In this document: piece by piece, positions 1-6,476 of the stretch
Numbering within the stretch: the first letter of the stretch is position 1
How the letters are laid out: each line of letters starts with the position of its first letter
Source of the DNA: JABMMZ01 sp044357345
GTDB lineage: Bacteria; Bacteroidota; Bacteroidia; NS11-12g; UBA955
DNA length: 11,175 bases
Direction of reading: 5' to 3'
Assembly (NCBI GenBank): GCA_044357345.1
Contig: JBIKPR010000077.1
Location: 1 to 11,175 of the forward strand
Program-made: the position numbers and the translations under genes
Notes under the pieces: model-generated
Databases searched by the model: none
What the model was told of the DNA's origin: nothing
What the model saw: only the letters and a program-made list of their open reading frames with translations

Positions 1-1
1 G

Positions 2-682
2 AATGCAGAAGAAGCAATTAAAGACATCAACGACGGCGCAGTAATTATGCTTGGTGGTTTTGGTCTTTGTGGAATTCCTGAAAATTGTATCACAGCGCTG
101 GTAAAAAAGGGAAGCAAGCAATTAACTTGTATCTCTAACAATGCTGGGGTCGACGATTTTGGTATTGGTCTGATGCTGCAAACCAAACAGGTTAAGAAAA
201 TGATTTCTTCCTATGTTGGTGAAAATGCTGAATTTGAAAGACAGTTGTTGTCAGGTGAATTGGAAGTGGAATTAATTCCCCAAGGCACTTTGGCTACCCG
301 CTGCATGGCTGCAGGTTATGGTATGCCAGCAATTTATACACCCGCTGGTGTTGGAACTGAAGTGGCTATTGGCAAGGAGACCCGCGATTTTAATGGCAAA
401 ACCTATTTAATGGAATATGCTTTCGATGCGGATTTTGCTATTGTTAAAGCTTGGAAAGGCGACACCCACGGCAATTTAATCTTTAAAGAATCTGCCCGTA
501 ATTTCAATCCTCTAATGGCAATGGCTGGAAAAATTACCATTGCCGAAGTGGAAGAATTGGTGCCTGCTGGAAGCCTAGATCCCAACCAAATTCACACCGC
601 AGGTATTTATGTTCACCGCATTTTCCAAGGGTCAAACTACGAAAAACGCATTGAGCAAAGAACGGTAAGACAAAAAGTATAA
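2..682 (+). CDS. scoA: 3-oxoacid CoA-transferase subunit A, 5'-truncated by the window edge
   Basis: Subunit A of succinyl-CoA:3-ketoacid (acetoacetate) CoA-transferase, a cytoplasmic enzyme that moves CoA between succinyl-CoA and acetoacetate in ketone-body or short-chain acid use. The frame is open from base 2, reading NAEEAIKDINDGAVIM before the first in-window ATG at 47, so the true start lies just left of the window and roughly ten residues are missing. Family motifs seen are GGFGLCGIPENC near the N-terminus, SNNAG, the TPAGVGTE loop, and DPNQIHTAGIYVHRIFQG near the C-terminus. The visible part is 226 residues, near the usual 230-235. In this family the catalytic glutamate is in subunit B, so this chain alone should be inactive. 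No subunit B gene follows. The stop is only 3 bp before mnmD, which suggests co-transcription. A related acid CoA-transferase specificity cannot be excluded. Confidence 0.92.
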   Translation, partial: NAEEAIKDINDGAVIMLGGFGLCGIPENCITALVKKGSKQLTCISNNAGVDDFGIGLMLQTKQVKKMISSYVGENAEFERQLLSGELEVELIPQGTLATRCMAAGYGMPAIYTPAGVGTEVAIGKETRDFNGKTYLMEYAFDADFAIVKAWKGDTHGNLIFKESARNFNPLMAMAGKITIAEVEELVPAGSLDPNQIHTAGIYVHRIFQGSNYEKRIEQRTVRQKV

Positions 683-685
683 TAT

Positions 686-1360
686 ATGCAAATCATTGCC
701 ACATCCGATGGCAGCAATACTTTGTTTCATGAGGCGCTCGACGAAACCTACCATTCTATACATGGTGCACTTGGAGAAAGTCTGCATGTATACATCAACA
801 ACGGATTGAAGCTAATCTCACCACAATTAAAAACCATTAATATTTTAGAAATTGGTTTTGGTACTGGTTTAAATGCCTTATTGAGCATAGACCACCAAGC
901 TCCCAATACTAAAATTAATTATTACAGTGTGGAAGCATTTCCTCTTTCAGAAGAATTACTAGCCAAGTATTATCAAGGGTTTTTAGAAAAACCTAAGAGT
1001 TTAGAGGCCTTGCCAAAACTTATTCAGGCCCGAGGGTTGCAAACCATCAATGAACATTTTGAATTTAAATTAATTGAATCCAAATTAGAAGATTTGCAAG
1101 TAGAAAAGCACAATTTTCCAGAATTTGATTTGGTGTATTTCGATGCCTTTGCGCCTTCAAAACAGCCTGAGATGTGGTCTTTTGAAATCTTGAAAAAGGT
1201 AAGCGACTTAATGGCTGATGAGGGCTTATTTGTTACCTACTGTTCTCAAGGACAATTTAAACGAAACTTAAAGGAACTCGGTTTTGAAATCAATTGCCCT
1301 CCAGGTCCTTTTGGCAAACGGGAGATTACCGTGGCCAAAAAAATAAAAGCCTTTGTTTAG
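686..1360 (+). CDS. mnmD: tRNA 5-aminomethyl-2-thiouridine(34) methyltransferase MnmD
   Basis: SAM-dependent methyltransferase of the MnmC2/MnmD family (DUF752, Methyltransf_30). It is expected to convert nm5s2U to mnm5s2U at wobble position 34 of tRNAs. The 224 residues match a stand-alone methyltransferase without the FAD oxidase domain found in E. coli MnmC. Evidence: TYHSIHGALGESLHV near residues 21-35; SAM motif I ILEIGFGTGLNAL at 53-65; the family signature DAFAPSKQPEMW at 153-164; the YCSQG strand at 185-189; and the C-terminal PPGPFGKREITVA at 205-217. The ATG at 686 is used because it lies 3 bp after the preceding stop and leaves the conserved N-terminus complete. No Shine-Dalgarno sequence is visible, as is normal in Bacteroidota. 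The 3' end carries the -33 box of the promoter for the next gene. Confidence 0.93.
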   Translation: MQIIATSDGSNTLFHEALDETYHSIHGALGESLHVYINNGLKLISPQLKTINILEIGFGTGLNALLSIDHQAPNTKINYYSVEAFPLSEELLAKYYQGFLEKPKSLEALPKLIQARGLQTINEHFEFKLIESKLEDLQVEKHNFPEFDLVYFDAFAPSKQPEMWSFEILKKVSDLMADEGLFVTYCSQGQFKRNLKELGFEINCPPGPFGKREITVAKKIKAFV

Positions 1361-1383
1361 CCACTGAAAAAAAATTAAGTTTG
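1352..1383 (+). promoter_or_regulatory. Bacteroidota-type promoter for the ABC ATPase gene
   Basis: TTTG at 1352-1355 is followed, after 20 bp, by TAAGTTTG at 1376-1383. This fits the Bacteroidota housekeeping consensus (TTTG, about 17-23 bp, TAnnTTTG). The -33 box lies in the last codons of mnmD. The expected transcription start is about 4-7 bases after the -7 box, right at the TTG codon at 1390, so the message would be leaderless or nearly so. This is inferred from sequence only. Confidence 0.6.
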
Positions 1384-1389
1384 TACCCC

Positions 1390-1986
1390 TTGCAACTTCA
1401 AATCAACAATATCGGTAAACGCTATCAAAACCAGTGGTTGTTCAGAAACATCAATCTAGAACTCAAACTAGGGGATAGTTTGTCTGTTACTGGTCACAAT
1501 GGCAGCGGAAAATCGACCTTTATGCAAGTGGTTTATGGTTTGGTGCAAGCCAGCGAAGGGGAGGTGCTGCTCAATGGTAATTCTAATTATAAGCCCCATG
1601 AGGTTTTCGCTTTGAGTGCGCCTTACCTTGAATTACCTATGGAATTTAATATTCTTGAAATACATGATTTGTATTTTAGAACTCAGAAAATGAACGCTGG
1701 TTTGGAAGCGTTTTTATCCTTCAGCGATTTTAATAAATCGCAGGCCCAAAGAGCTGTAAAGTTATTTTCTTCTGGTATGCAACAAAGGCTTAAAACAGCC
1801 TTGTGTTTAAGCTGTAATTCTCCAATTCTTTTATTGGATGAACCATTGTCGAACATGGATGCGAAGGGCGAAGATTGGTACAAAAATTGTTTGAATGATA
1901 TCAAAGATAAAATTGTAATTATTGCCGGTAATAATCCCATTGAATATGCATTTACGAACTCAAATCTACAAATCAAATCTGCCTAA
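1390..1986 (+). CDS. ABC transporter ATP-binding protein (CcmA-like)
   Basis: Cytoplasmic ATPase subunit of an ABC system; substrate unknown. With a TTG start at 1390 it is 198 residues, a single nucleotide-binding domain. Walker A GHNGSGKST is at about 35-43, signature SSGMQQRLK at 127-135, Walker B ILLLDEP at 146-152 and D-loop SNMD at 154-157. The usual Q-loop glutamine is not evident (APYLELPMEF there), and the switch histidine is replaced in IIAGNNPIEY. From memory, small CcmA-like ATPases of Bacteroidota often show this pattern. The start is uncertain. An ATG at 1294 lies inside mnmD and would add a non-homologous leader. TTG at 1381 falls inside the -7 box. TTG at 1390 gives MQLQINNIGKRY, a good family N-terminus. 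No permease is encoded nearby, although the overlapping next gene is a secreted protein. Confidence 0.85.
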   Translation: MQLQINNIGKRYQNQWLFRNINLELKLGDSLSVTGHNGSGKSTFMQVVYGLVQASEGEVLLNGNSNYKPHEVFALSAPYLELPMEFNILEIHDLYFRTQKMNAGLEAFLSFSDFNKSQAQRAVKLFSSGMQQRLKTALCLSCNSPILLLDEPLSNMDAKGEDWYKNCLNDIKDKIVIIAGNNPIEYAFTNSNLQIKSA

Positions 1987-2794
1987 GACCTTTGTTTTAT
2001 CTGTAGTTTTAGGCCTATTTTTTTTCTATTCAAATACACTCTTTGCAGATAATCATTCAGCGTGTCATTCTGCAAGTCCCATAAAGAAAAACAGAAAAAA
2101 AGCAAAGCAATTTGATACCTTGTTTTGTGCTCAGAAACCCATAGCCAAAATAATGACGGTTAATGCCGTAAACGATTCTTTTGCCACTTATTATTACTAC
2201 CATATCAATGATACCAGTCTCTTATTAAGTGTTAAGCCTATTCGATATTTCAAGGCAAGCACTAATCAAGCTCAAGTATATTACCATTTCGATTTTCCAA
2301 ATATTCAAATGAATGCGGATTATAAACCGAAAACCCAGGCCAAGAATGTTAAAGAGATTGTTTGCGAATACGAATTGATCAATAAAGACGGTTTAGACAC
2401 GCTTAAATCTGAATTGTTCGCCACCATACATGGGAACATGCAAGATCAAAATACAAAAAAAGTAGATGCAGAAAAGTTGTTTATTGTTGAACGAAATAAA
2501 GCTTCAGAGATTAAAATAGAAGATTTAGAAATTTCACAAGATGGGATATTTCTAGGGCGTTGCGAAGAAGAGGAATTGGAAGGACCTAACGGAAAGGTTA
2601 TTCAATACAGTATTTTTAATTCAACGGGTGCTTTGGTTTGCACAGCAAGTAAAATGCCTCAAAGCAATGGAAATAAAATGGTGCAATGGAATTTACTCAC
2701 CCAAAGGGATATGCGCTTTTCTGCCGTGCAACTCAAGTCAGATAATTTTGTAATTGAATTGCTAAAGTACTTAGTCGCCAATTCTATTATCTAG
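1946..2794 (+). CDS. Secreted protein of unknown function, overlapping the ABC ATPase gene
   Basis: A 282-residue protein that I do not recognise. The N-terminus has basic residues, a hydrophobic stretch at about 15-33 (FVLSVVLGLFFFYSNTLFA) and a likely signal peptidase I site after LFA at about 34, so it should be exported to the periplasm or beyond. The mature part starts with a Cys/Lys-rich section (residues 40-61) and then looks beta-rich, with alternating hydrophobic residues and no clear enzymatic motif. The conserved-looking FNSTGALVCTASK (224-236) resembles a strand of a periplasmic or surface fold. The ATG at 1946 is the only in-frame Met before the signal peptide and lies 41 bp upstream of the ATPase stop, so translation is probably coupled. 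A TTG at 1922 would only add eight residues. It is probably transcribed with the ATPase gene from the promoter at 1352-1383. Confidence 0.75.
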   Translation: MHLRTQIYKSNLPKTFVLSVVLGLFFFYSNTLFADNHSACHSASPIKKNRKKAKQFDTLFCAQKPIAKIMTVNAVNDSFATYYYYHINDTSLLLSVKPIRYFKASTNQAQVYYHFDFPNIQMNADYKPKTQAKNVKEIVCEYELINKDGLDTLKSELFATIHGNMQDQNTKKVDAEKLFIVERNKASEIKIEDLEISQDGIFLGRCEEEELEGPNGKVIQYSIFNSTGALVCTASKMPQSNGNKMVQWNLLTQRDMRFSAVQLKSDNFVIELLKYLVANSII

Positions 2795-2812
2795 ATCTTT
2801 TTAGACATAAAA

Positions 2813-2835
2813 AAAGGCAACTTTACGTTGCCTTT
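2813..2835 (-). terminator. Intrinsic terminator of the RRM-protein gene, possibly bidirectional
   Basis: A hairpin with stem AAAGGCAAC/GTTGCCTTT (nine pairs) and a 5-base TTTAC loop, lying between convergent genes. Read on the minus strand it is followed by an uninterrupted T run (complement of the A run at 2809-2815), a classic rho-independent terminator 24 bp after the RRM gene stop. On the plus strand only TTT then C follows, so it would work less well for the secreted-protein gene. Confidence 0.85.
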
Positions 2836-2858
2836 CAAAATAGAAAAATAGAAAAATT

Positions 2859-3137
2859 TTAAGCGTCTGAATTCTGATTATCCGTTTCGACTATATCTCT
2901 TGGTTTAGCCATTGTAACGATCATTTTCCTTCCGCTTAAATCAAAGCCGTTTAATTCCTCGATGGCCTTTAATCCATCCGCTTCATTTGCCATCTCGACA
3001 AATCCGAAGCCTTTGCTGCGTTTGGTTTCTAAATCACGTACAATCTTTGCACCGATCACTTCACCGTATGGTAAAAAGACGTTCTTTAGCTCCTCTGTAC
3101 GCAATCTGTAGTTTAAATTTCCAATGTAAATTCTCAT
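2859..3137 (-). CDS. RNA-binding protein with a single RRM domain
   Basis: A 92-residue protein that is almost entirely one RNA recognition motif, the compact type common in Bacteroidota and cyanobacteria (Rbp/GRP-like). It is expected to bind single-stranded RNA in the cytoplasm; its targets are unknown. RNP2 is IYIGNL at residues 3-8 and RNP1 is KGFGFVEM at 42-49. The last aromatic position of RNP1 is Met rather than Phe/Tyr, while both central Phe residues are present. A short polar tail follows about residue 79 (DIVETDNQNSDA), without the glycine-rich tail of some homologues. The ATG directly precedes the first beta strand, as in the family. The gene has its own promoter (3167-3196) and terminator (2813-2835), so it is probably monocistronic. 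Confidence 0.93.
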   Translation of the reverse strand: MRIYIGNLNYRLRTEELKNVFLPYGEVIGAKIVRDLETKRSKGFGFVEMANEADGLKAIEELNGFDLSGRKMIVTMAKPRDIVETDNQNSDA

Positions 3138-3166
3138 TTCAATAAGCGATTTTCTTTAATGCAAGA

Positions 3167-3196
3167 CAAATCTAAATATTAGAATAAGATATCAAA
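3167..3196 (-). promoter_or_regulatory. Bacteroidota-type promoter for the RRM-protein gene
   Basis: On the minus strand, TTTG (complement of 3193-3196) is followed after 18 bp by TAGATTTG (complement of 3167-3174), a full match to the TTTG / TAnnTTTG consensus. The start of transcription is expected near 3161, giving a 5' UTR of about 25 bases. The promoter lies in the only intergenic gap upstream of the gene, downstream of the strong terminator at 3221-3263. Confidence 0.65.
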
Positions 3197-3220
3197 ATTT
3201 AACTTTCAAACCTATACCCA

Positions 3221-3263
3221 AAAAAGCCTCAACTATATGGAATTCATATAGTTGAGGCTTTTT
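3221..3263 (-). terminator. Strong intrinsic terminator of the metalloprotease gene
   Basis: A perfect inverted repeat: a 19-bp stem (3221-3239 pairs with 3245-3263, AAAAAGCCTCAACTATATG) around the 5-base loop GAATT. On the minus strand the hairpin ends in a T run 21 bp after the metalloprotease stop codon. It is symmetric, with T runs at both ends, so it could stop transcription in both directions. It separates the metalloprotease transcript from the RRM-protein gene. Confidence 0.9.
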
Positions 3264-3284
3264 AAAGAATGGTAATTAAAAAGT

Positions 3285-5840
3285 TTACTTTGGCTCTAAA
3301 GCGCTTTTAATCGACGAAAGTATGTAATTCTTATGTTCTTTGGAATCTCCCATCGACGAAGGCAACGATGCGCTGATTGTTTTTTGAATATTCACCAATT
3401 GGGCGTAAGCTTTTGCTTTGCTAATTGGGTCATATAGAGGCGATTCGTAAATGTAGCTTAAGAATTCAATATAGGTAATTTGTAAATTTTGTCGGTAGGT
3501 ATTGATGTTGCCGGTCATATCGGCTTGGAAAATGGCATTGCTCAAATCTTTAAACATTTCACCTACTTCATATTGATTGCCATACAATTTGCTGTCAACC
3601 ATTCTTTGTAAGGTACTTGGATGTAAAATGTGGGTTAATACGGCCATTTGAACATTTAAAACCCTCCTGTGCAATTTTGGATCTTCTCCTGAACTAAAGA
3701 AGTTATAACCTCTTCTTTGCTGTTGCATGTAGGCTGCTATATCATTTGGTAATTCCATGGCATTGGGTGCAAAAACAAATTCACTTAGCGTTTTCATCGC
3801 ATTCTTTTGGGTTTCCAAAGGAACTGCTGTAAAAGGCTTTATACTCGAGTTTTGGTTGCTAAAACTTCTGTCTACATATACTCCACCAATATACCTTGAT
3901 ACCACACCAGCTTGAACTGCCCACTCACTGCTTAATACCAAATAGTTGCTGCGCAATTCATTATAGCTTCTGTTGTCTTTTCCATATTCCGCCAAAAGAT
4001 TGCTTTGCAGTGTCTTAATCAAACTGATACGTTCTCTTGCATATCCAATGGCATCGCTGCTCATGTCGCCAATCATTACCCTAGGGTCTATGGCTTTACC
4101 TGGCGCGCGCATATCGTCAGCATCATTTCCAAAGCACAAAGATGGCTCCGTACTTCTTGCCAATATATTGTTGCGGCGACTTACATCCATGCTGCTGTCT
4201 GATTCTTGGTAGTATCCAAATTCAATTGCCCATAAGTCATACGGACCTGGTCTGTCTGTATAATACTGAGATTTAACACCTTTTCTATTGCTGAAGTTCA
4301 CAGCAGGGTAATCCATAACACTGCCGGTTAAACCCATGCTCCTTGTTTTATTAATATCGTATAGGTCATTAATGCTGTGCAGTTGAGTTGCTTTCATATT
4401 GTGGTTTAGTCCTAGGGTGTGACCAACTTCATGCAAGACCAAATAGTATAATGATTCTTTTAAAAAGGTGTTTACTTCATCTTCACTTGCATTTTGCGAA
4501 GCTAGGAACTGCAAGCCCAATAAATTTTGCATGTGCATGTGCTCTCCAGCCTCACAGCTAAAACTTGGATGGGATTCTTCTGATTCAATTTCATTCATCA
4601 ACCATTCAATACCTGCTTTGTCAAATACTTTTTGTGATTTTAATCGGTTGGTGATAAACACCCACTCAAACATAATGTCTGCGCCTAATATTTCGCCTGT
4701 TCTAGGGTTAACAAAACTAGGACCGTAGCCACCAAATGGAGGCTCAGGACTGCTGGTCCATCTCAATACATTGTATCGGATATCACCTGCATCCCAAGTG
4801 GCATCATCGGGTTGTTCGAATATTTGAACGGCATTTTTAAATCCTGCTTTTTCAAATGCAATATTCCATTGAAGTATAGCTGCTTTTATGGTTGGTCTTA
4901 GATCTTTCGGGGTTGTGTTTTCAATCCACCAGGTGATTGGTTTAACGGGTTCGGACAATGCAGCTGAAGGATCTTTTTTTACCAAGTTCCAACGGTGAAT
5001 TAAGTCTTTGTAGTTCATAGACTCCGTGGTGGTCATATCGTTCATTTGCGTCATGAAATAACCAATTCTCGGATCATCCATTCTCGGCTTGTAGTCGTTT
5101 CTTGGCATTTCAATAAAACTGTGCTGCAAAACGATGTCAACGTAGCGCCCATCGGCAATTGCTTCACTGCTGCTTCCTCTCGAGTTAGGGTCGTCGTATA
5201 CATATTTAACTACAATATCGGTGTTCTCTGGATAGTTTTTAACCGATTGGTATTTTGTTTTAGTTTTGCTCAAGCCACCTAGGTTAAAGCCTGGTCCGGT
5301 GCTTGCTCTTTTTATTTGATACAAAGTTTCACTCAAGAAAATATTGTCTGCCTCAATTAGGTATTCTCCTTTTACCTCGTCTGCTACCACAATTTTTTCG
5401 CTAGCCATTACCGCATTTGTAACGTTTGCATCGGCAGCTTTTGAAATTGGGTTGCTAGGGTCAAAATAGAAAGAGGTGTTTTTGGTTATAAATTCTATTT
5501 GGTTATAGTATTTAGAAATGGTAAAGATTTTATTGTCCCTAAAAGTTCCTTTGTTATGCCCTGTTGTTGTGTTTCCGTTTTCTACATAACTGAAATAAAT
5601 AAATTCACTGTTGAGTTGGTACTTTTTAATCAACATCATCAATGAGCCATTGGTCGTGTCTCTATATAATGTAAAAAGTCCATCTATTTTTTTGCATTTT
5701 TTAACCTTTTCAGCGATGGTCATTGGCGCTGCTGGTTTAGGCGCTGCTGGTGGTTCAGGTTTCTTTTTCTTGGCAAAAGCTGCCGTTGTACTGCTTGCAA
5801 ATAAGCAGATGAGCAATGTTATAGGTAAGTTACGTGTCAT
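3285..5840 (-). CDS. Secreted zinc-dependent metalloprotease (DUF5118/DUF5117/DUF4953 family)
   Basis: An 851-residue exported metzincin-like peptidase; substrate unknown. A signal peptide (LPITLLICLFASSTTAAFA) ends near residue 23, followed by a Lys/Pro/Ala linker (24-40). The DUF5118-like segment starts near 40 (TIAEKVKKCKKIDGLF) and the DUF5117-like beta-rich region covers roughly 90-300. The catalytic DUF4953-type region carries the zinc motif HEVGHTLGLNH at 470-480: ligands H470, H474 and H480, catalytic E471. A Met-turn candidate follows at M509 in GSVMDYPA. The helical C-terminus ends in SALEPK with no recognisable T9SS sorting domain, so the protein probably stays periplasmic or reaches the surface by another route. 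Length is typical of the family. The ATG at 5840 gives a good signal peptide. A weak -7-like TAATTTG lies 16 bp upstream (5857-5863). The gene is divergent from the thioredoxin-fold gene. Confidence 0.93.
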   Translation of the reverse strand: MTRNLPITLLICLFASSTTAAFAKKKKPEPPAAPKPAAPMTIAEKVKKCKKIDGLFTLYRDTTNGSLMMLIKKYQLNSEFIYFSYVENGNTTTGHNKGTFRDNKIFTISKYYNQIEFITKNTSFYFDPSNPISKAADANVTNAVMASEKIVVADEVKGEYLIEADNIFLSETLYQIKRASTGPGFNLGGLSKTKTKYQSVKNYPENTDIVVKYVYDDPNSRGSSSEAIADGRYVDIVLQHSFIEMPRNDYKPRMDDPRIGYFMTQMNDMTTTESMNYKDLIHRWNLVKKDPSAALSEPVKPITWWIENTTPKDLRPTIKAAILQWNIAFEKAGFKNAVQIFEQPDDATWDAGDIRYNVLRWTSSPEPPFGGYGPSFVNPRTGEILGADIMFEWVFITNRLKSQKVFDKAGIEWLMNEIESEESHPSFSCEAGEHMHMQNLLGLQFLASQNASEDEVNTFLKESLYYLVLHEVGHTLGLNHNMKATQLHSINDLYDINKTRSMGLTGSVMDYPAVNFSNRKGVKSQYYTDRPGPYDLWAIEFGYYQESDSSMDVSRRNNILARSTEPSLCFGNDADDMRAPGKAIDPRVMIGDMSSDAIGYARERISLIKTLQSNLLAEYGKDNRSYNELRSNYLVLSSEWAVQAGVVSRYIGGVYVDRSFSNQNSSIKPFTAVPLETQKNAMKTLSEFVFAPNAMELPNDIAAYMQQQRRGYNFFSSGEDPKLHRRVLNVQMAVLTHILHPSTLQRMVDSKLYGNQYEVGEMFKDLSNAIFQADMTGNINTYRQNLQITYIEFLSYIYESPLYDPISKAKAYAQLVNIQKTISASLPSSMGDSKEHKNYILSSIKSALEPK

Positions 5841-5975
5841 GTCTATTAAAGCTTGGCAAATTACCTATTTGAATGCTTATTTTAAAGCTTTTTCGATAAA
5901 ACTATATTCTCGTCTGATTCTAATCTAATTAATCAATTATATCGGAATTTCAATTTCAGATTCGGTTTTCTGTCC

Positions 5976-5983
5976 TACCTTTG
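5976..5983 (+). promoter_or_regulatory. -7 promoter box of the thioredoxin-fold gene
   Basis: TACCTTTG matches TAnnTTTG and ends only 4 bases before the GTG start codon at 5988, so the transcript probably begins at or next to that codon (leaderless). The -33 box is imperfect: TTTC at 5954-5957, 18 bp upstream, has one mismatch. It sits in the 147-bp gap shared with the divergent metalloprotease gene, which otherwise shows only AT-rich sequence. Confidence 0.5.
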
Positions 5984-5987
5984 CAGT

Positions 5988-6476
5988 GTGAAATTAAAAA
6001 CCAATATCATTTTGTCTTTACTTTTAGCAAGTATCGCGTCTTTTGTGTTGATCAAAAACTTGAGAAAAACGGTGGATGTTAAGATTCCTGACCTTATAAC
6101 TTTAGATAGCCAAACTTTGGACATGAAATCATTGAAAGGTAAAGTTTGTGTGGTGTCTTATTTTCAAACATGGTGCGGCGATTGTGTTAAAGAACAACCG
6201 GAGCTTCAAAAATTGCAAAACCGTTTTGGCGATAGCCTTGTAATTCTAATGGTAAGCGATGAACCCATTGATAAGATTAAGGCATTCAAAGAAAAATTTC
6301 AATCCAATTTAATGTTTTACCATTCAAATTCGAAACTGAAAACAGATGTTGGTGTAAGTGCATATCCAACTACTATTTTAATCGACAAAAAAGGCAAAGA
6401 GAAATTGAAAAGGGTAGAAGGAATAGATTGGTATAATACAGAAACCATTCAAGCGGTATCAGATTGTCTTAAGTAA
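5988..6476 (+). CDS. Membrane-anchored or exported thioredoxin-fold protein (TlpA/redoxin-like)
   Basis: A 162-residue thiol-disulfide oxidoreductase of the TlpA/AhpC-TSA-like group. It starts with an N-terminal hydrophobic segment (about residues 7-23) that is either an uncleaved anchor or a signal peptide, so it acts on the periplasmic side. The thioredoxin core has the redox motif WCGDC at 62-66 (cysteines 63 and 66), preceded by the beta strand VCVVSYF, and the cis-proline in AYPTT (P127). A central strand, LVILMVSDE (84-92), fits the fold. The likely role is reduction or isomerisation of disulfides in exported proteins; the exact partner is unknown. The start is GTG at 5988. TTG at 6012 would cut into the hydrophobic segment. 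The promoter position supports GTG and a leaderless message. The 3' end overlaps the convergent fmt gene by 8 bp. Confidence 0.88.
   Translation: MKLKTNIILSLLLASIASFVLIKNLRKTVDVKIPDLITLDSQTLDMKSLKGKVCVVSYFQTWCGDCVKEQPELQKLQNRFGDSLVILMVSDEPIDKIKAFKEKFQSNLMFYHSNSKLKTDVGVSAYPTTILIDKKGKEKLKRVEGIDWYNTETIQAVSDCLK

Noticed and set aside
1294..1380. ATG at 1294 as the start of the ABC ATPase
   Set aside because: It lies inside the conserved C-terminus of mnmD and would add about 30 residues unlike the family N-terminus; the promoter at 1352-1383 would also be downstream of it.
3973..5282. Plus-strand open frames opposite the metalloprotease gene
   Set aside because: They mirror conserved coding sequence, including the region around the zinc site, and their translations look like random antisense protein.
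5857..5863. TAATTTG on the minus strand as the metalloprotease promoter
   Set aside because: It is one base short of TAnnTTTG and has no -33 TTTG at the right distance; too weak to list as a feature.
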